Positions 18,748 through 27,929 of a stretch of 64,000 bases of DNA are shown one piece after another (position 1 is the first letter of the stretch; every line of letters begins with the position of its first letter). Origin of the DNA: Leptospira jelokensis (lineage in GTDB: Bacteria; Spirochaetota; Leptospiria; Leptospirales; Leptospiraceae); NCBI RefSeq assembly GCF_004769635.1, contig NZ_RQGH01000008.1:1-64000 (forward strand). Reading direction: 5' to 3'. A program made the translations under genes and the position numbers. The notes beneath the pieces are model-generated. The model saw only the letters and a list, made by a program, of their open reading frames with translations. It was not told the origin of the DNA and searched no databases.

Positions 18748-19691
18748 AATTTGCCGATTTTATGGGCGTCCGTGAACAAGTATTACAAACACTAGTAAAG
18801 ATATTTCCTTCCTATGATGCATCACTTGCCATTGCAGGTGGAGGGTGTAAGGCGTTTTATGCTTTGGGTGTAGGGAAAACCTTACGTGAGTGGGGAGTTC
18901 GTTTTACAGAATTGTCAGGTGTCTCTGCAGGGGCTGCCATGGCACTTTGTATCCTTTCCCAAACGGAAGAAGAATCTGTTGAATACTTTGAAGAAATCAC
19001 CAAACGGAATTCACGTAACTTTCATTTTTCCAATTTACTAAGGGGGGAATCAACCTTTCCTCACGAAGACATGTACAGGCGTACCATTCGGTTTGGAATG
19101 CGTTTCGATCGTGTTTTAGAATCTGGAGCAAAAATTTGGATCCATTCTGTGAAAGCCCACCCGAAAGAGGACTCTTTAAAAAACAAATTTCGATTGGCTC
19201 GGTTGATTTCGGAAACAGGTAGGGCATTTTTATTAGATGATAGGGATAGGTCAGAAGGAATCCCTGCCAATCGTACGGCGGAGATCATCAAAAAATGGAA
19301 TATGGAGGATGTGGATTTTACAGAAAAAGATTTTGCGAATCCAGAAACCATCGAGCAGTTCATCATGAATTCTTCTTCCATTCCTCCCATCGTTGACTTC
19401 CAGTCCGTTGGAAACGAATACTATTTAGATGGTGGACTTACCAATAATATGATGATTGAAACTTTTTCTCCTCATGCAAAAATCATAGGCATCCATTACG
19501 AACCCAATACCATCGTAGGAAAAGACCCAGATTTACTGGCACGAACGTTTCTCATCACACCTTCCAAACCTCTTCCCATCACTTCCTTTGATTATACAAA
19601 TCCGAAAGGGGTGAGAGATACCTATGAAATGGGAAAAGCTGACGCCTTAGCAAAAAAAACAGAAATCATCAATTATTTGAGAAAGGTTTGA
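18723..19691 (+). CDS. Patatin-like phospholipase
   Basis: A 322-residue patatin-fold protein. The oxyanion loop GGGCKAFY is near residues 39-46, the nucleophile elbow GVSAG puts the serine at 68, and the dyad aspartate is in DGGLTNN near residue 238. It hydrolyses acyl esters of phospholipids. There is no signal peptide, so it is cytoplasmic or peripheral. The start overlaps the preceding small exported protein; ATG 18762 is an alternative. The final 19 bases overlap the convergent aminotransferase. Confidence 0.88.
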   Translation: MLSLGRGLEFADFMGVREQVLQTLVKIFPSYDASLAIAGGGCKAFYALGVGKTLREWGVRFTELSGVSAGAAMALCILSQTEEESVEYFEEITKRNSRNFHFSNLLRGESTFPHEDMYRRTIRFGMRFDRVLESGAKIWIHSVKAHPKEDSLKNKFRLARLISETGRAFLLDDRDRSEGIPANRTAEIIKKWNMEDVDFTEKDFANPETIEQFIMNSSSIPPIVDFQSVGNEYYLDGGLTNNMMIETFSPHAKIIGIHYEPNTIVGKDPDLLARTFLITPSKPLPITSFDYTNPKGVRDTYEMGKADALAKKTEIINYLRKV

Positions 19692-20899
19692 AGTAAATTT
19701 AATCCTTTCTCTAGTGTTTCTTCTTCTGTGATCAAACTAATCACCAGGATGCACTTGTTATGCGAAAATCCATACCAAGATCCTGGTTGGACAAAAACAC
19801 CAGTTGACGTGAGAATGTCTAAAACAATGGATTCATCTTTTTGTTCGGTTTCCAATTCCAAGAGATAATACCAACCCGCTTCCGTTTCTGGAATCTTTTT
19901 AACAGCAGTTGATTGGGTAACAAATTCAAAACAAAGTGCCCTGTTTCGCATAACTCTTGTTCGGATTCGATTTTGGATCATCGTTTTCCAGGGTAAAAGT
20001 TCTTTTGCCGCCAATTGGATGAAAGAATTTACGGATAAATAGGTATCTGCTAGAAAACTTAAGTGTTTCTGCATTTGGGCAAAGTATGGTTCAGGGGAAA
20101 GGTTCAAAATCCAAGCCAATTTTGTTTGGGGCAAAGCCAGAAGTTTGGAAAATCCATTGCATACAAAAACAGGGTATTTGGGAAATTGAGGCAAGTGGTG
20201 TGGATTTCCAGAAAAATCATAGGGTTCAAAGACTTCATCAATGATGATTGGTAGGTTGATTCCAAAAGAATCCCACTCCTCCCAAAATGTTTCTGTGGTT
20301 TTGGAACCCGTAGGGTTTGCGGGACTGACAAGGATGATGGCCTTTGTTTTGGTACTGATGGAACTTGCGATTGTCTCTGCATCATAGACCCATTGGCCAG
20401 TCAAAGGATCGGTTTTTAGGTCATAATGGACTTCTTTTAGATTTTCGAATCCTAAAAGAAAATGGAAAAGTGGGTAACCAGGGTTCGGTGTTAATACCTC
20501 ATCTCCTGGATTGGTTAGAAGTTTGAATAAATAGGAATAGGCTTCAGATGTGCTAGCTGTTAGGTGGAGTTGGTTCGTTTCTGCAATGATCCCACGTTTT
20601 CTATATTCAGAGGCAATTTCTCCGCGCGTTAGCTCCAATCCCTCAGGGATGGGATCATAAACACTAACATTCAGATTGGATAAAATATGAGATAAAACAG
20701 AAGTAGGGAACTCCAAACCCACTTGTGTGGGATTGGAGTTTGTTAGATCCAGAATTTTTTGTCCTGATTGGATCAACCTTGTTTTGGTCAGTGATATTTC
20801 ATTCTCAGATTCCAGATCACCTAACGATTGCAATCGGTTTGAAATAAAAGAACTGTTTTCTTTTGTCAAATCATCCAACTTTGTTAAGGAATTTTGCAA
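19673..20899 (-). CDS. Class I/II pyridoxal-phosphate aminotransferase
   Basis: A 408-residue protein with fold type I signatures: NPGYPLF, PANPTGSK, the IIDEVFEPYDF region with the PLP-pyridine aspartate, and NGFSKLLALPQTKLAW with the Schiff-base lysine. The substrate is unclear. The start is TTG within the end of the upstream SDR gene (29-base overlap); other in-frame TTG codons lie nearby and there is no ATG in the N-terminal region. Cotranscription with the SDR is very likely. Confidence 0.88.
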   Translation of the reverse strand: MQNSLTKLDDLTKENSSFISNRLQSLGDLESENEISLTKTRLIQSGQKILDLTNSNPTQVGLEFPTSVLSHILSNLNVSVYDPIPEGLELTRGEIASEYRKRGIIAETNQLHLTASTSEAYSYLFKLLTNPGDEVLTPNPGYPLFHFLLGFENLKEVHYDLKTDPLTGQWVYDAETIASSISTKTKAIILVSPANPTGSKTTETFWEEWDSFGINLPIIIDEVFEPYDFSGNPHHLPQFPKYPVFVCNGFSKLLALPQTKLAWILNLSPEPYFAQMQKHLSFLADTYLSVNSFIQLAAKELLPWKTMIQNRIRTRVMRNRALCFEFVTQSTAVKKIPETEAGWYYLLELETEQKDESIVLDILTSTGVFVQPGSWYGFSHNKCILVISLITEEETLEKGLNLLQTFLK

Positions 20900-21650
20900 T
20901 TTTACGAATCAGGAATCTTGGTGTGAAACGTACCGATTCGGCTAAAATAAAATTAATGAACCCTGGGATTTTCACAACACGTTTTGCAAAAAGCGCATTT
21001 AATCCAATGTCGACAACTTCTTGAGAGTCCATTGCCAAAAAGGATGATTTGACAAGTTTACTTCCTGACATCTTTGCTCTTTCAAAAAATTCCGTTTTGG
21101 TTGGACCTGGACAAAGGCAAGAGACGGTGATTCCATAATCTTTGACTTCTTCCGCTAATCCTTCGCTTAACGAAAGAACGTATGCTTTGGTTGCATAATA
21201 ATTTGTCATGAATGGCCCAGGTTGAAATGCAGCAGTGGATGCAACATTTAAAATATAACCTTCTTTTCGCGACACCATGTCCTGCAAAAATAGATGGCAT
21301 AACTCAGTTAAGGTGGTTACATTCACTTGGATCATTTTTGATTCTTCATCAAAAGAATTTTTATGAAACTCTCCATTCAATCCATACCCGGCATTGTTCA
21401 CGAGTATGTTAATCGGAAGTTTTAATTTTTTAACAGCTTTGTATATTTTTTCTGCAGCACCTTGCTTTGATAAATCTTCCGCGATGACAAAGGAATCTAA
21501 TCCGAATTTGAGTTTAATCTCGGAAGCCAAACTTTTGAGTCGGTCAATGTTTCTCGCCACAAGTACGGGAGAATAACCCATTTTTGCCAGAGAAATTGCA
21601 AAATCTTTTCCAAGTCCAGTTGATGCACCAGTAATTAATACGTATTTCAT
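20871..21650 (-). CDS. Short-chain dehydrogenase/reductase
   Basis: A 259-residue SDR with TGASTGLG at the N-terminus, NNAGYG in the centre and a Y-x3-K in NYYATKAY. The sequence resembles DltE/YqjQ-type short-chain reductases. Substrate unknown. It is the first gene of a two-gene unit with the aminotransferase and is divergent from an MFS carrier. The 87-base gap between them contains an operator-like palindrome placed on the MFS side. Confidence 0.85.
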   Translation of the reverse strand: MKYVLITGASTGLGKDFAISLAKMGYSPVLVARNIDRLKSLASEIKLKFGLDSFVIAEDLSKQGAAEKIYKAVKKLKLPINILVNNAGYGLNGEFHKNSFDEESKMIQVNVTTLTELCHLFLQDMVSRKEGYILNVASTAAFQPGPFMTNYYATKAYVLSLSEGLAEEVKDYGITVSCLCPGPTKTEFFERAKMSGSKLVKSSFLAMDSQEVVDIGLNALFAKRVVKIPGFINFILAESVRFTPRFLIRKIAKFLNKVG

Positions 21651-21702
21651 TAGGGAAATTTATTTCGATTTCGAAAACTTGGCAATTCTTAATTAAATTG
21701 TT

Positions 21703-21731
21703 TTGGCATTTTTGACCACCTGGTCAATGAT
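21703..21731 (+). promoter_or_regulatory. Promoter with embedded palindromic operator
   Basis: TTGGCA (21703-21708), a 17-base spacer and AATGAT (21726-21731) form a promoter-like pair. The spacer holds the perfect inverted repeat TTGACCA-CC-TGGTCAA at 21712-21727, the size and symmetry of a TetR/MarR-type operator. The expected transcription start falls about at the MFS ATG (21738), so the mRNA may be leaderless; no Shine-Dalgarno is visible. Repressor identity unknown. Confidence 0.5.
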
Positions 21732-21737
21732 CGTATT

Positions 21738-22961
21738 ATGGACCAACCGCTTACACACCCACTCCATACCATTCAAAAAGAAAGAGCCATTATCTTCATC
21801 CTAGCAAGTCTCCAGTTTTTACATGTTTTGGATTTTGTTATCATGATGCCACTTGGGCCCGTTTTTATGGAAAGTTTCAAAATTGATGCGGCTGCCTTTG
21901 GTTTGTTGGTATCATCCTATTCGATCAGTGCGGGTGTCTTTGGACTTTTAGGAGCTCTGTTTTTAGATTCCTTCGATCGCAAGTTGAGTTTACTTGTTTT
22001 GTTTTTCGGATTTTCCTTTGGAACGTTTTTATGCGCCTTTGCAGACACTTATCTTTTTTTACTCATCGCTCGTATCATTGCAGGTGGATTTGGTGGGATG
22101 ATTGGTGCTACTGTCCTTTCCATTATTGGTGACATCATCCCTGTTTTCCGAAGGGGAACGGCAACCGGTGTGGTCATGGGATCCTTTTCTGTCGCTTCGG
22201 TTGTGGGAGTTCCTTTTGGACTCGAGTTAGCTGATCGATTTGGATGGCATTTTCCTTTTTTGTCATTGGGAATTGCTGGTTTTTTAATTTTGCCTTTTGC
22301 GTATCATTTGTTGCCTTCCATAAGATACCATCTTGATTCAGATGTGAGGGTAAAGCAGTCACAACTGAAATCATTATTTGAAGTCCTATTCAAAAAATCT
22401 CATTTTGCTCCCTTTTTGTTTATGGTGTTTCTGATGTTTGGTGGATTTACAGTGATACCTTTTTTAAGTCCATTTTTAGTTTCTAACGTGGGTTTAACCA
22501 TCAAACAAATTCCTTATATCTATTTTTTTGGTGGCCTTGCTACTTTTTTTACAAGTCGGTATATTGGAAAATTAGCAGATCGATTTGGAAAGTTTTTCAT
22601 TTACCAAATCATTACCCTCATTGCTATATTACCGGTGATCATGGTCGTAACGATGACAAAAACATCCTTACCTGTGGTCTTAGCGATCACGACAGTGTTT
22701 ATGATTTTTGTATCAGGTCGTATGGTGCCTGCCTTTGCCATGGTAACTTCTGCCGTGGAACCTCGGATTCGAGGGAGTTTTATGTCAGTCAATTCGGCAA
22801 TCCAACAAATTGCTTCCGGGGCTGCATCCTATGTAGCAGGTTTGATTGTCGTCCAAAACTCAGAAAAAGTTTTTGAAAATTATGAATTGGTAGGAATGAT
22901 TTCTGTTTTTAGTTTATTGTTTAGTATCTATTTAGCCAAAAAGATCAAAATAGCTGGTTGA
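21738..22961 (+). CDS. MFS transporter
   Basis: A 407-residue protein with about 12 membrane segments and no large soluble domain. An early DFVIMMPLGP motif in helix 1 and LGALFLDSFDRKLSL between helices 2 and 3 (the loop 2-3 position of MFS motif A) place it in the sugar-efflux/DHA1-like superfamily group. Substrate not readable. The upstream palindrome overlapping the promoter suggests repression released by a ligand, as for many efflux pumps. No regulator gene is adjacent. Confidence 0.88.
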   Translation: MDQPLTHPLHTIQKERAIIFILASLQFLHVLDFVIMMPLGPVFMESFKIDAAAFGLLVSSYSISAGVFGLLGALFLDSFDRKLSLLVLFFGFSFGTFLCAFADTYLFLLIARIIAGGFGGMIGATVLSIIGDIIPVFRRGTATGVVMGSFSVASVVGVPFGLELADRFGWHFPFLSLGIAGFLILPFAYHLLPSIRYHLDSDVRVKQSQLKSLFEVLFKKSHFAPFLFMVFLMFGGFTVIPFLSPFLVSNVGLTIKQIPYIYFFGGLATFFTSRYIGKLADRFGKFFIYQIITLIAILPVIMVVTMTKTSLPVVLAITTVFMIFVSGRMVPAFAMVTSAVEPRIRGSFMSVNSAIQQIASGAASYVAGLIVVQNSEKVFENYELVGMISVFSLLFSIYLAKKIKIAG

Positions 22962-22989
22962 ACCAAGAACTAGCATAAGTTAGATTATA

Positions 22990-23910
22990 CTATAATTCTA
23001 ATTTTCCCGTTTCAAGAAAATCGATGATCATATGTTTTTGGGAATTTGTGATCATCTTTTTTTCTAGAAGTTGGTTCAAAATTTCTTCTGCAGTACCAAT
23101 TTCGATTCCACTCAATTCAGAAAAAATAAATTGAAAGTATTTATCAATACGATGGCCAGAGATGTAGGATTGTAATTTGGCACTTGTTTCTAAAATTAAA
23201 TTTTGACGGCGGACCAGTTCTTCCATCGTCGATAAAATGATCGATACTTCCGGATCTTCTGCGAATAATTGCATCATATGGTCGTAGATTTTGGGAGATT
23301 GCAAAGGAAGTTCATAAATGGAATCGCCAAGTGCAGTATAAAGGGATTTTTCTTCATCAAAATCAAGGCCAGTGTATTTGTTTAAATTGGAAACCACTTC
23401 CGATGGCAAAATGATTAAAAACTGACATGCATATTCTGGTTCTTTTAAATACCGCACAAAATATTGGATTAAGTCACAGATTCGTAAATAACTAACAAAG
23501 GTCCAATATTTGAAACTTCGAATATCAAACATGTGTTTGATTGATTTTTCGCGTTTGATGGAATCGCGAAGGTTCATATAGTTTTCGAAATCAACTTTGA
23601 ATAAATAACTCAATGTATGATTGGAAAATGATTCTATTATTTCTCTAACAAGAGTTGGTTCACCAATGTACAAAAAGTAAGTGATGAGTTCTAAGTTGTC
23701 TTTTCCGTACCAAAGGAACTTTTCTAAATTTTTAGCAGGGATTTGTGAAAAAGCGGAGAATCCTATTTTAAATGTAACTTTGTCTTCTAAAAATGCTTCC
23801 AGTTTACTTTTCGCAATACAATCTTCGTCTACATCTTGTTTAGCGAATGAATGCCTGCAACTTGGAGGGCAGGCTTCATAAAGTGAAGTTCCTAAAAAAC
23901 ATTTTGGCAT
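22990..23910 (-). CDS. Conserved hypothetical protein with N-terminal cysteines
   Basis: A 306-residue protein of unrecognised family. Four cysteines lie in the first 31 residues (C4, C14, C18, C31), a spacing that could bind a metal or Fe-S cluster. The rest is mostly helical and soluble, with no signal peptide or catalytic motif that I can identify. It is three bases downstream of a small lipoprotein gene on the same strand and convergent with the MFS gene. Confidence 0.6.
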   Translation of the reverse strand: MPKCFLGTSLYEACPPSCRHSFAKQDVDEDCIAKSKLEAFLEDKVTFKIGFSAFSQIPAKNLEKFLWYGKDNLELITYFLYIGEPTLVREIIESFSNHTLSYLFKVDFENYMNLRDSIKREKSIKHMFDIRSFKYWTFVSYLRICDLIQYFVRYLKEPEYACQFLIILPSEVVSNLNKYTGLDFDEEKSLYTALGDSIYELPLQSPKIYDHMMQLFAEDPEVSIILSTMEELVRRQNLILETSAKLQSYISGHRIDKYFQFIFSELSGIEIGTAEEILNQLLEKKMITNSQKHMIIDFLETGKLEL

Positions 23911-23913
23911 GAA

Positions 23914-24378
23914 TTATTGCATCAACTCTCCACAATCTCTCATTTCGGGAGCGTATGGATTTTTTACTTCTTTTCCAGTCATTAACCATGATTTATCGAC
24001 CATTGGACAGTAAAATCGGTTGTACTTCGATTGGTTTGGTACTTCGGCTTTTATTTGAATCAATATTTCTTGGATTTTGGAAATTTTTTCGTAACTTGTA
24101 TCTAAATCCGTTTCAGAGGTTGGGATTTGAACATTGATCGCTTCCCCCCAGGATTTTAGTTTTGGGTGGTTACTTGTCATAAGTGATTGCACAGCGTTTG
24201 AAAAATCTTTCCAATCTGGTTTTGGGTTTTCGTTTAAAAAAACTTCCAAGATGGCTTGGTTCTTTATCAAGAGTGAATCCACCATTTTTTCATGATTTGC
24301 GTCAAACGGAACCACGACTTCCTTACAAGAAATGGCAAAAAAGGCGAAAACGAGGAGTGAAATCCGAAATACTTTCAT
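23914..24378 (-). CDS. Hypothetical lipoprotein
   Basis: A 154-residue protein. Residues 1-18 are a lipoprotein signal with lipobox-like FAISC. The mature part is helical, with a C-terminal CPMVDKSWLM segment and a further cysteine (RDCGEL). The CP-M-x8-M pattern in the C-terminal third recalls heavy-metal-binding/CusB-like segments, but the match is short. It is cotranscribed with the Cys-containing hypothetical gene downstream. Function unknown. Confidence 0.55.
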   Translation of the reverse strand: MKVFRISLLVFAFFAISCKEVVVPFDANHEKMVDSLLIKNQAILEVFLNENPKPDWKDFSNAVQSLMTSNHPKLKSWGEAINVQIPTSETDLDTSYEKISKIQEILIQIKAEVPNQSKYNRFYCPMVDKSWLMTGKEVKNPYAPEMRDCGELMQ

Positions 24379-24517
24379 AATTTGATTTTTTTTACCTTAC
24401 TCGGAAATGGAATTCAAATTTTACAGCCGAGTTTGTTGGAAGGAAATTGCTTTTTTCTCGACAAAGCCGGTTTTTCAAGCATGATGACAGAAAAGTTCAC
24501 GAAGGTGTAATTCCATT

Positions 24518-24868
24518 ATGATCATTGTAGAAGGCATTGGCCACGTCAGTATCCCCGTCTCCCAACTCGACACCTCTATCGATTTTTACCGGGACATTTT
24601 TGACTTCGAATTGGAGACAAAGAAGGCTACTGAGGCAATTCTTTCTCTCGATGCATTCCGAATTCGATTGGTAAAGGCAGAGGTAGCAGATCGATCGCTT
24701 CCGATCTTAAGTTTTGTGATGGATGTGGATGATTTCACAGAAGCCATCAGCGAATTGGAAGAAAAAAACGTAAAAATCATCAAAGGACCAGAAGGAACTG
24801 ATTCTGGGGAAATTCTTACCTTTGCTGACCCAAGTCAAAATCTTATCGAGATTTTTTACTCCAACTAA
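24518..24868 (+). CDS. VOC-superfamily (glyoxalase/dioxygenase-fold) protein
   Basis: A 116-residue single VOC module. The N-terminal GHVSIPVSQLDTSIDFY motif supplies the first metal ligand (His), a central beta strand follows, and the C-terminal TFADPSQNLIEIFY supplies the glutamate. Reaction unknown; glyoxalase, fosfomycin-type transferase and dioxygenase members all share this fold. AAGGTG lies upstream of the ATG. A monocistronic gene or the first of two with the following hypothetical. Confidence 0.82.
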   Translation: MIIVEGIGHVSIPVSQLDTSIDFYRDIFDFELETKKATEAILSLDAFRIRLVKAEVADRSLPILSFVMDVDDFTEAISELEEKNVKIIKGPEGTDSGEILTFADPSQNLIEIFYSN

Positions 24869-24912
24869 ATCCTGTTGCTTTTTTAGTCTTTTATTCGTAA
24901 CATCCTTTTGGT

Positions 24913-26394
24913 ATGTCTTTAGAGATCCAAGAGGGTGGGCCCGAACTTCAATCCATTGCTGATTTCAAAAAAGGGTATGTTTACTTTCTCAATAATTTCC
25001 AAAACATCGTTGGGAGTTTTTTGCAATTCCTTAGTACGGGCCTAACGGAAGCAAACAAACGGGAAATCTTATCCTTTCGAAAATCTCTCGACCAAGAACT
25101 CGACAAATCACAAAAAAAAATCAAAGAAATCATCTTTAATTTAGATGAAAAACATTTATATGCCCAAGTGAGAAAGGACTACCCACGTTATTTCTCCAGG
25201 TTTATTGAAGATCAAAATCGTGATGATTTTATCCAATTCCATTTGATCTTTGAAATGTTACGGTATTTTTATATCGAAACCAAAGAAGGTTGGGAGAAAT
25301 TAAAAACATCCGTTCTAAACAATCAATTCACTGATTTGGAATTCCAAAAGAATGGATTATTAAACTACCGCATATTACCTGCTTTAGAAAAGCTAAACTC
25401 ATTGGAAATATTACTCAAACGAATGAGTTATATTTTGCAAATTGATAATCCCAATGCTCTAAATGAATTCAAACCCACCAAACCAAAGTATCGCGACAAA
25501 GGAACGTATCGATTATCCGCAGTATTTGAAGAATCTCTTTATGATAAACCAAAAGAATTGGAACCGGAAGACACTGGAATCGAATACCAAGCAGATGAGG
25601 TGATCAAAAATCATAAGGAAAAGTCCAAAGACAATTGGAAATCAATCAAAGAAAAAGTAAAATCAGGTGGAGAACCCAATTACATCCAAGCTTATGGAAA
25701 ATACACTTGGAACTCAGACCAACATTATTTTTTCCGATATGAAATCGATAAATACCAAGCAGAAAAAGCCTTATTTAAAAATGCAATAAGTTTAGATAGC
25801 CACCTCGGTGCTGATGAACAAGTGTTACGCTCCGAATTAATCCGATCAATGACGAGTATCGAAAAAAAAAGTAAGTCTGGTGATGATTTTGAATTAGAAT
25901 ACCAAAATTTTTTAAAACAATTTTTTACGTTTTGCGAAAACATCATTTTAATGAATATGATGTTACCAAGCCAATTTAAATATGTGTTTTTATTTCATCT
26001 AGGACCTTCCCATTTTTATATGATTGCAAAAAAATTCCTGATGGAAGTAAACACGGGTTATGTGCATGCTCGCGGTAACGATGGAAAAAAAGTAATTCGT
26101 GTCATACCAGGTGAATATGTAAAAAAACACGTGATCGACTATTGGAATGAAGTGATTTTACCAAATGTTGGGGAAGAAAAAAACAATTTAGCACTTCTCA
26201 AAAAAATTACAGAGTTAATCGAAGAAAAATACAAAGAAATATCTAAGTTGGCAATTCAAAATTATGATGCACTTGATCCTGAAATCAAAGCATCGAAACC
26301 GAGAGAAACTATTTTTAGAGAAAACATGAACGAATGGATGGGAGCGGCCAATCTAATCGTCTTCAAACGTTTTGTGAAAAACAAATCGTTTTAA
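24913..26394 (+). CDS. Conserved hypothetical protein, 493 residues
   Basis: No recognised family. The protein is soluble, charged and largely helical, with no signal peptide. It has an N-terminal helical bundle (about 1-200), a linker rich in E/K (about 205-245) and a second helical region. Motif-like stretches such as YGKYTWNSDQHYFFRYE are not linked to any enzyme I know. It follows the VOC gene by 44 bases. Its stop codon overlaps by 4 bases the stop of the convergent TIG lipoprotein. Confidence 0.6.
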   Translation: MSLEIQEGGPELQSIADFKKGYVYFLNNFQNIVGSFLQFLSTGLTEANKREILSFRKSLDQELDKSQKKIKEIIFNLDEKHLYAQVRKDYPRYFSRFIEDQNRDDFIQFHLIFEMLRYFYIETKEGWEKLKTSVLNNQFTDLEFQKNGLLNYRILPALEKLNSLEILLKRMSYILQIDNPNALNEFKPTKPKYRDKGTYRLSAVFEESLYDKPKELEPEDTGIEYQADEVIKNHKEKSKDNWKSIKEKVKSGGEPNYIQAYGKYTWNSDQHYFFRYEIDKYQAEKALFKNAISLDSHLGADEQVLRSELIRSMTSIEKKSKSGDDFELEYQNFLKQFFTFCENIILMNMMLPSQFKYVFLFHLGPSHFYMIAKKFLMEVNTGYVHARGNDGKKVIRVIPGEYVKKHVIDYWNEVILPNVGEEKNNLALLKKITELIEEKYKEISKLAIQNYDALDPEIKASKPRETIFRENMNEWMGAANLIVFKRFVKNKSF

Positions 26395-27083
26395 AGTACA
26401 AAACTACAAGTGACCGATTCGGCTGTGATGTAAAACTGTGTCGCAACTCCCGCTGGAAAAGGAATGATTGGATTGTTTTGCAAAACATAATCAGTAGCCT
26501 GGCAAGACCTATTAAAAACACGAACCGTCACAACGCTATCACAACCAACTGTTAAATTCCGTTCGCTTAATAATGTATCGGTTCTAAATGCTTTGGTTTC
26601 ATTTCCACTATATTCAACTGAAATCCCTTGGCCTTGTTTTAATTCGATTTCAGGACCATATTGTTTATTTGTTACCGCATAACAGTCGACGAAAAATTCA
26701 GTTCCATCACAGTTCACACCTGTTTTCGAATTGGGCAAACAAGATCCACCCGATTTAGAAACGGTGATAAACCCCGAATAGGCTCCATCCGGGACTTTTG
26801 TATAAAGTTCTGTGCCTAGGTTCGCTGTGATTGTTGCGACAAGGTCATTGAACCTTACCACTGGATCCACACCAAAATTTTCCCCTTTGATGATCACTTC
26901 CGTTGCAGAATAGGTCGCATTGGAGTTGTTTTGGGCCGGTGTACCGATTTGAGGTGTCACTGAGGTGATGACCGGTGGAGAGGTGAGAAGGGCCGCAAGG
27001 GGATCTTCTGATGAAGACTTCACGCAGGAAAAACTGTTTCCAAACACTAGTGAGAATCCGATTGTGTATAAAATCCTTCTCAT
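26391..27083 (-). CDS. IPT/TIG-domain lipoprotein
   Basis: About 230 residues from ATG 27083, which has AAAAGG five bases upstream; an upstream in-frame start would displace the signal. The signal ends with a lipobox-like NSFSC. Residues about 40-125 form an IPT/TIG immunoglobulin-like fold (PPVITSVTPQIGTPA, then VIIKGENFG). The C-terminal half has six or more cysteines. A surface lipoprotein is inferred; TIG domains in Leptospira often sit in outer-membrane proteins. Confidence 0.7.
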   Translation of the reverse strand: MRRILYTIGFSLVFGNSFSCVKSSSEDPLAALLTSPPVITSVTPQIGTPAQNNSNATYSATEVIIKGENFGVDPVVRFNDLVATITANLGTELYTKVPDGAYSGFITVSKSGGSCLPNSKTGVNCDGTEFFVDCYAVTNKQYGPEIELKQGQGISVEYSGNETKAFRTDTLLSERNLTVGCDSVVTVRVFNRSCQATDYVLQNNPIIPFPAGVATQFYITAESVTCSFVL

Positions 27084-27152
27084 GGCTACCTTTTCCATTA
27101 TCGGATATTTTTTCTTAGATTCATTTCTATTTTTTGTTCCCAAGGAAATTCT

Positions 27153-27926
27153 ATGAACACTATCACACTCGAAACATTAGACAATTATGTAGCATTCATA
27201 GAGCTGAACCGACCTGAGGCTAAAAACGCCATTTCCATTCAATTTTTGCAGGAATTGACAGATTGCATTGCTAAAGTGCAAAGAGGGAACTTCCGAGCAC
27301 TTGTCATCATGGGTGTGGGTGACGCATTTTGTTCTGGAGCGGATTTAAAGGAAAGAAAATCCATGTCCGAATCCCAAGTTAGGGAGTTTTTACGGAATAT
27401 AAACAACTGTTTTACTCATTTGGCCGAGTTATCAATTCCTACTATCGCTTCAATCAATGGATATGCCTTTGGAGGTGGATTGGAATTGGCACTATCGTGT
27501 GATATTCGTTATGCGAGTGAATTGGCCATCATGGGTCTTACGGAAACAAAATTAGGCATCATTCCGGGAGCCGGGGGAACACAAAGACTTTCAAGAATTG
27601 TGGGAGAGGCCACCGCAATGGAATGGATCTTTTCGGGAAAAAAAATAAATGGTGAGGAGGCACTTCGCCGAGGACTTGTTTCCAAAGTAGTGGATCCTAT
27701 GCAGTTAAAACAATCTTCTCTTGCCTTAGCAGGTGAGATATCGGAATCTGCACCTATAGCTGTTTCTGCTGCCAAAAAAGCAATCCGGCAAGGATTCCAA
27801 TTGTCTATGGAATCGGCACTCAAGTGGGAACAATTGTGTTATTCTGAAACTCTGGCAACGAAAGATCGATTAGAAGCCTTACAAGCATTTGCTGAAAAAA
27901 GAAAACCACATTTTAAGGGAGAATGA
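27153..27926 (+). CDS. Enoyl-CoA hydratase/isomerase family protein
   Basis: A 257-residue crotonase-fold enzyme. It has the oxyanion segments FCSGADLKE and INGYAFGGGLELALSCD, then TKLGIIPGAGGTQRL with the catalytic glutamates of hydratases (near residues 110 and 132). The full set favours a true enoyl-CoA or methylglutaconyl-CoA hydratase. Acts in fatty-acid beta-oxidation, the main carbon route of leptospires. Followed four bases later by dcd. Confidence 0.9.
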   Translation: MNTITLETLDNYVAFIELNRPEAKNAISIQFLQELTDCIAKVQRGNFRALVIMGVGDAFCSGADLKERKSMSESQVREFLRNINNCFTHLAELSIPTIASINGYAFGGGLELALSCDIRYASELAIMGLTETKLGIIPGAGGTQRLSRIVGEATAMEWIFSGKKINGEEALRRGLVSKVVDPMQLKQSSLALAGEISESAPIAVSAAKKAIRQGFQLSMESALKWEQLCYSETLATKDRLEALQAFAEKRKPHFKGE

Positions 27927-27929
27927 ACT

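Noticed and set aside
24399..24432. ACTCGG/CCGAGT inverted repeat between the lipoprotein and VOC genes
   Set aside because: Arms of six bases with a 22-base spacer are close to chance expectation; not reported as a feature.
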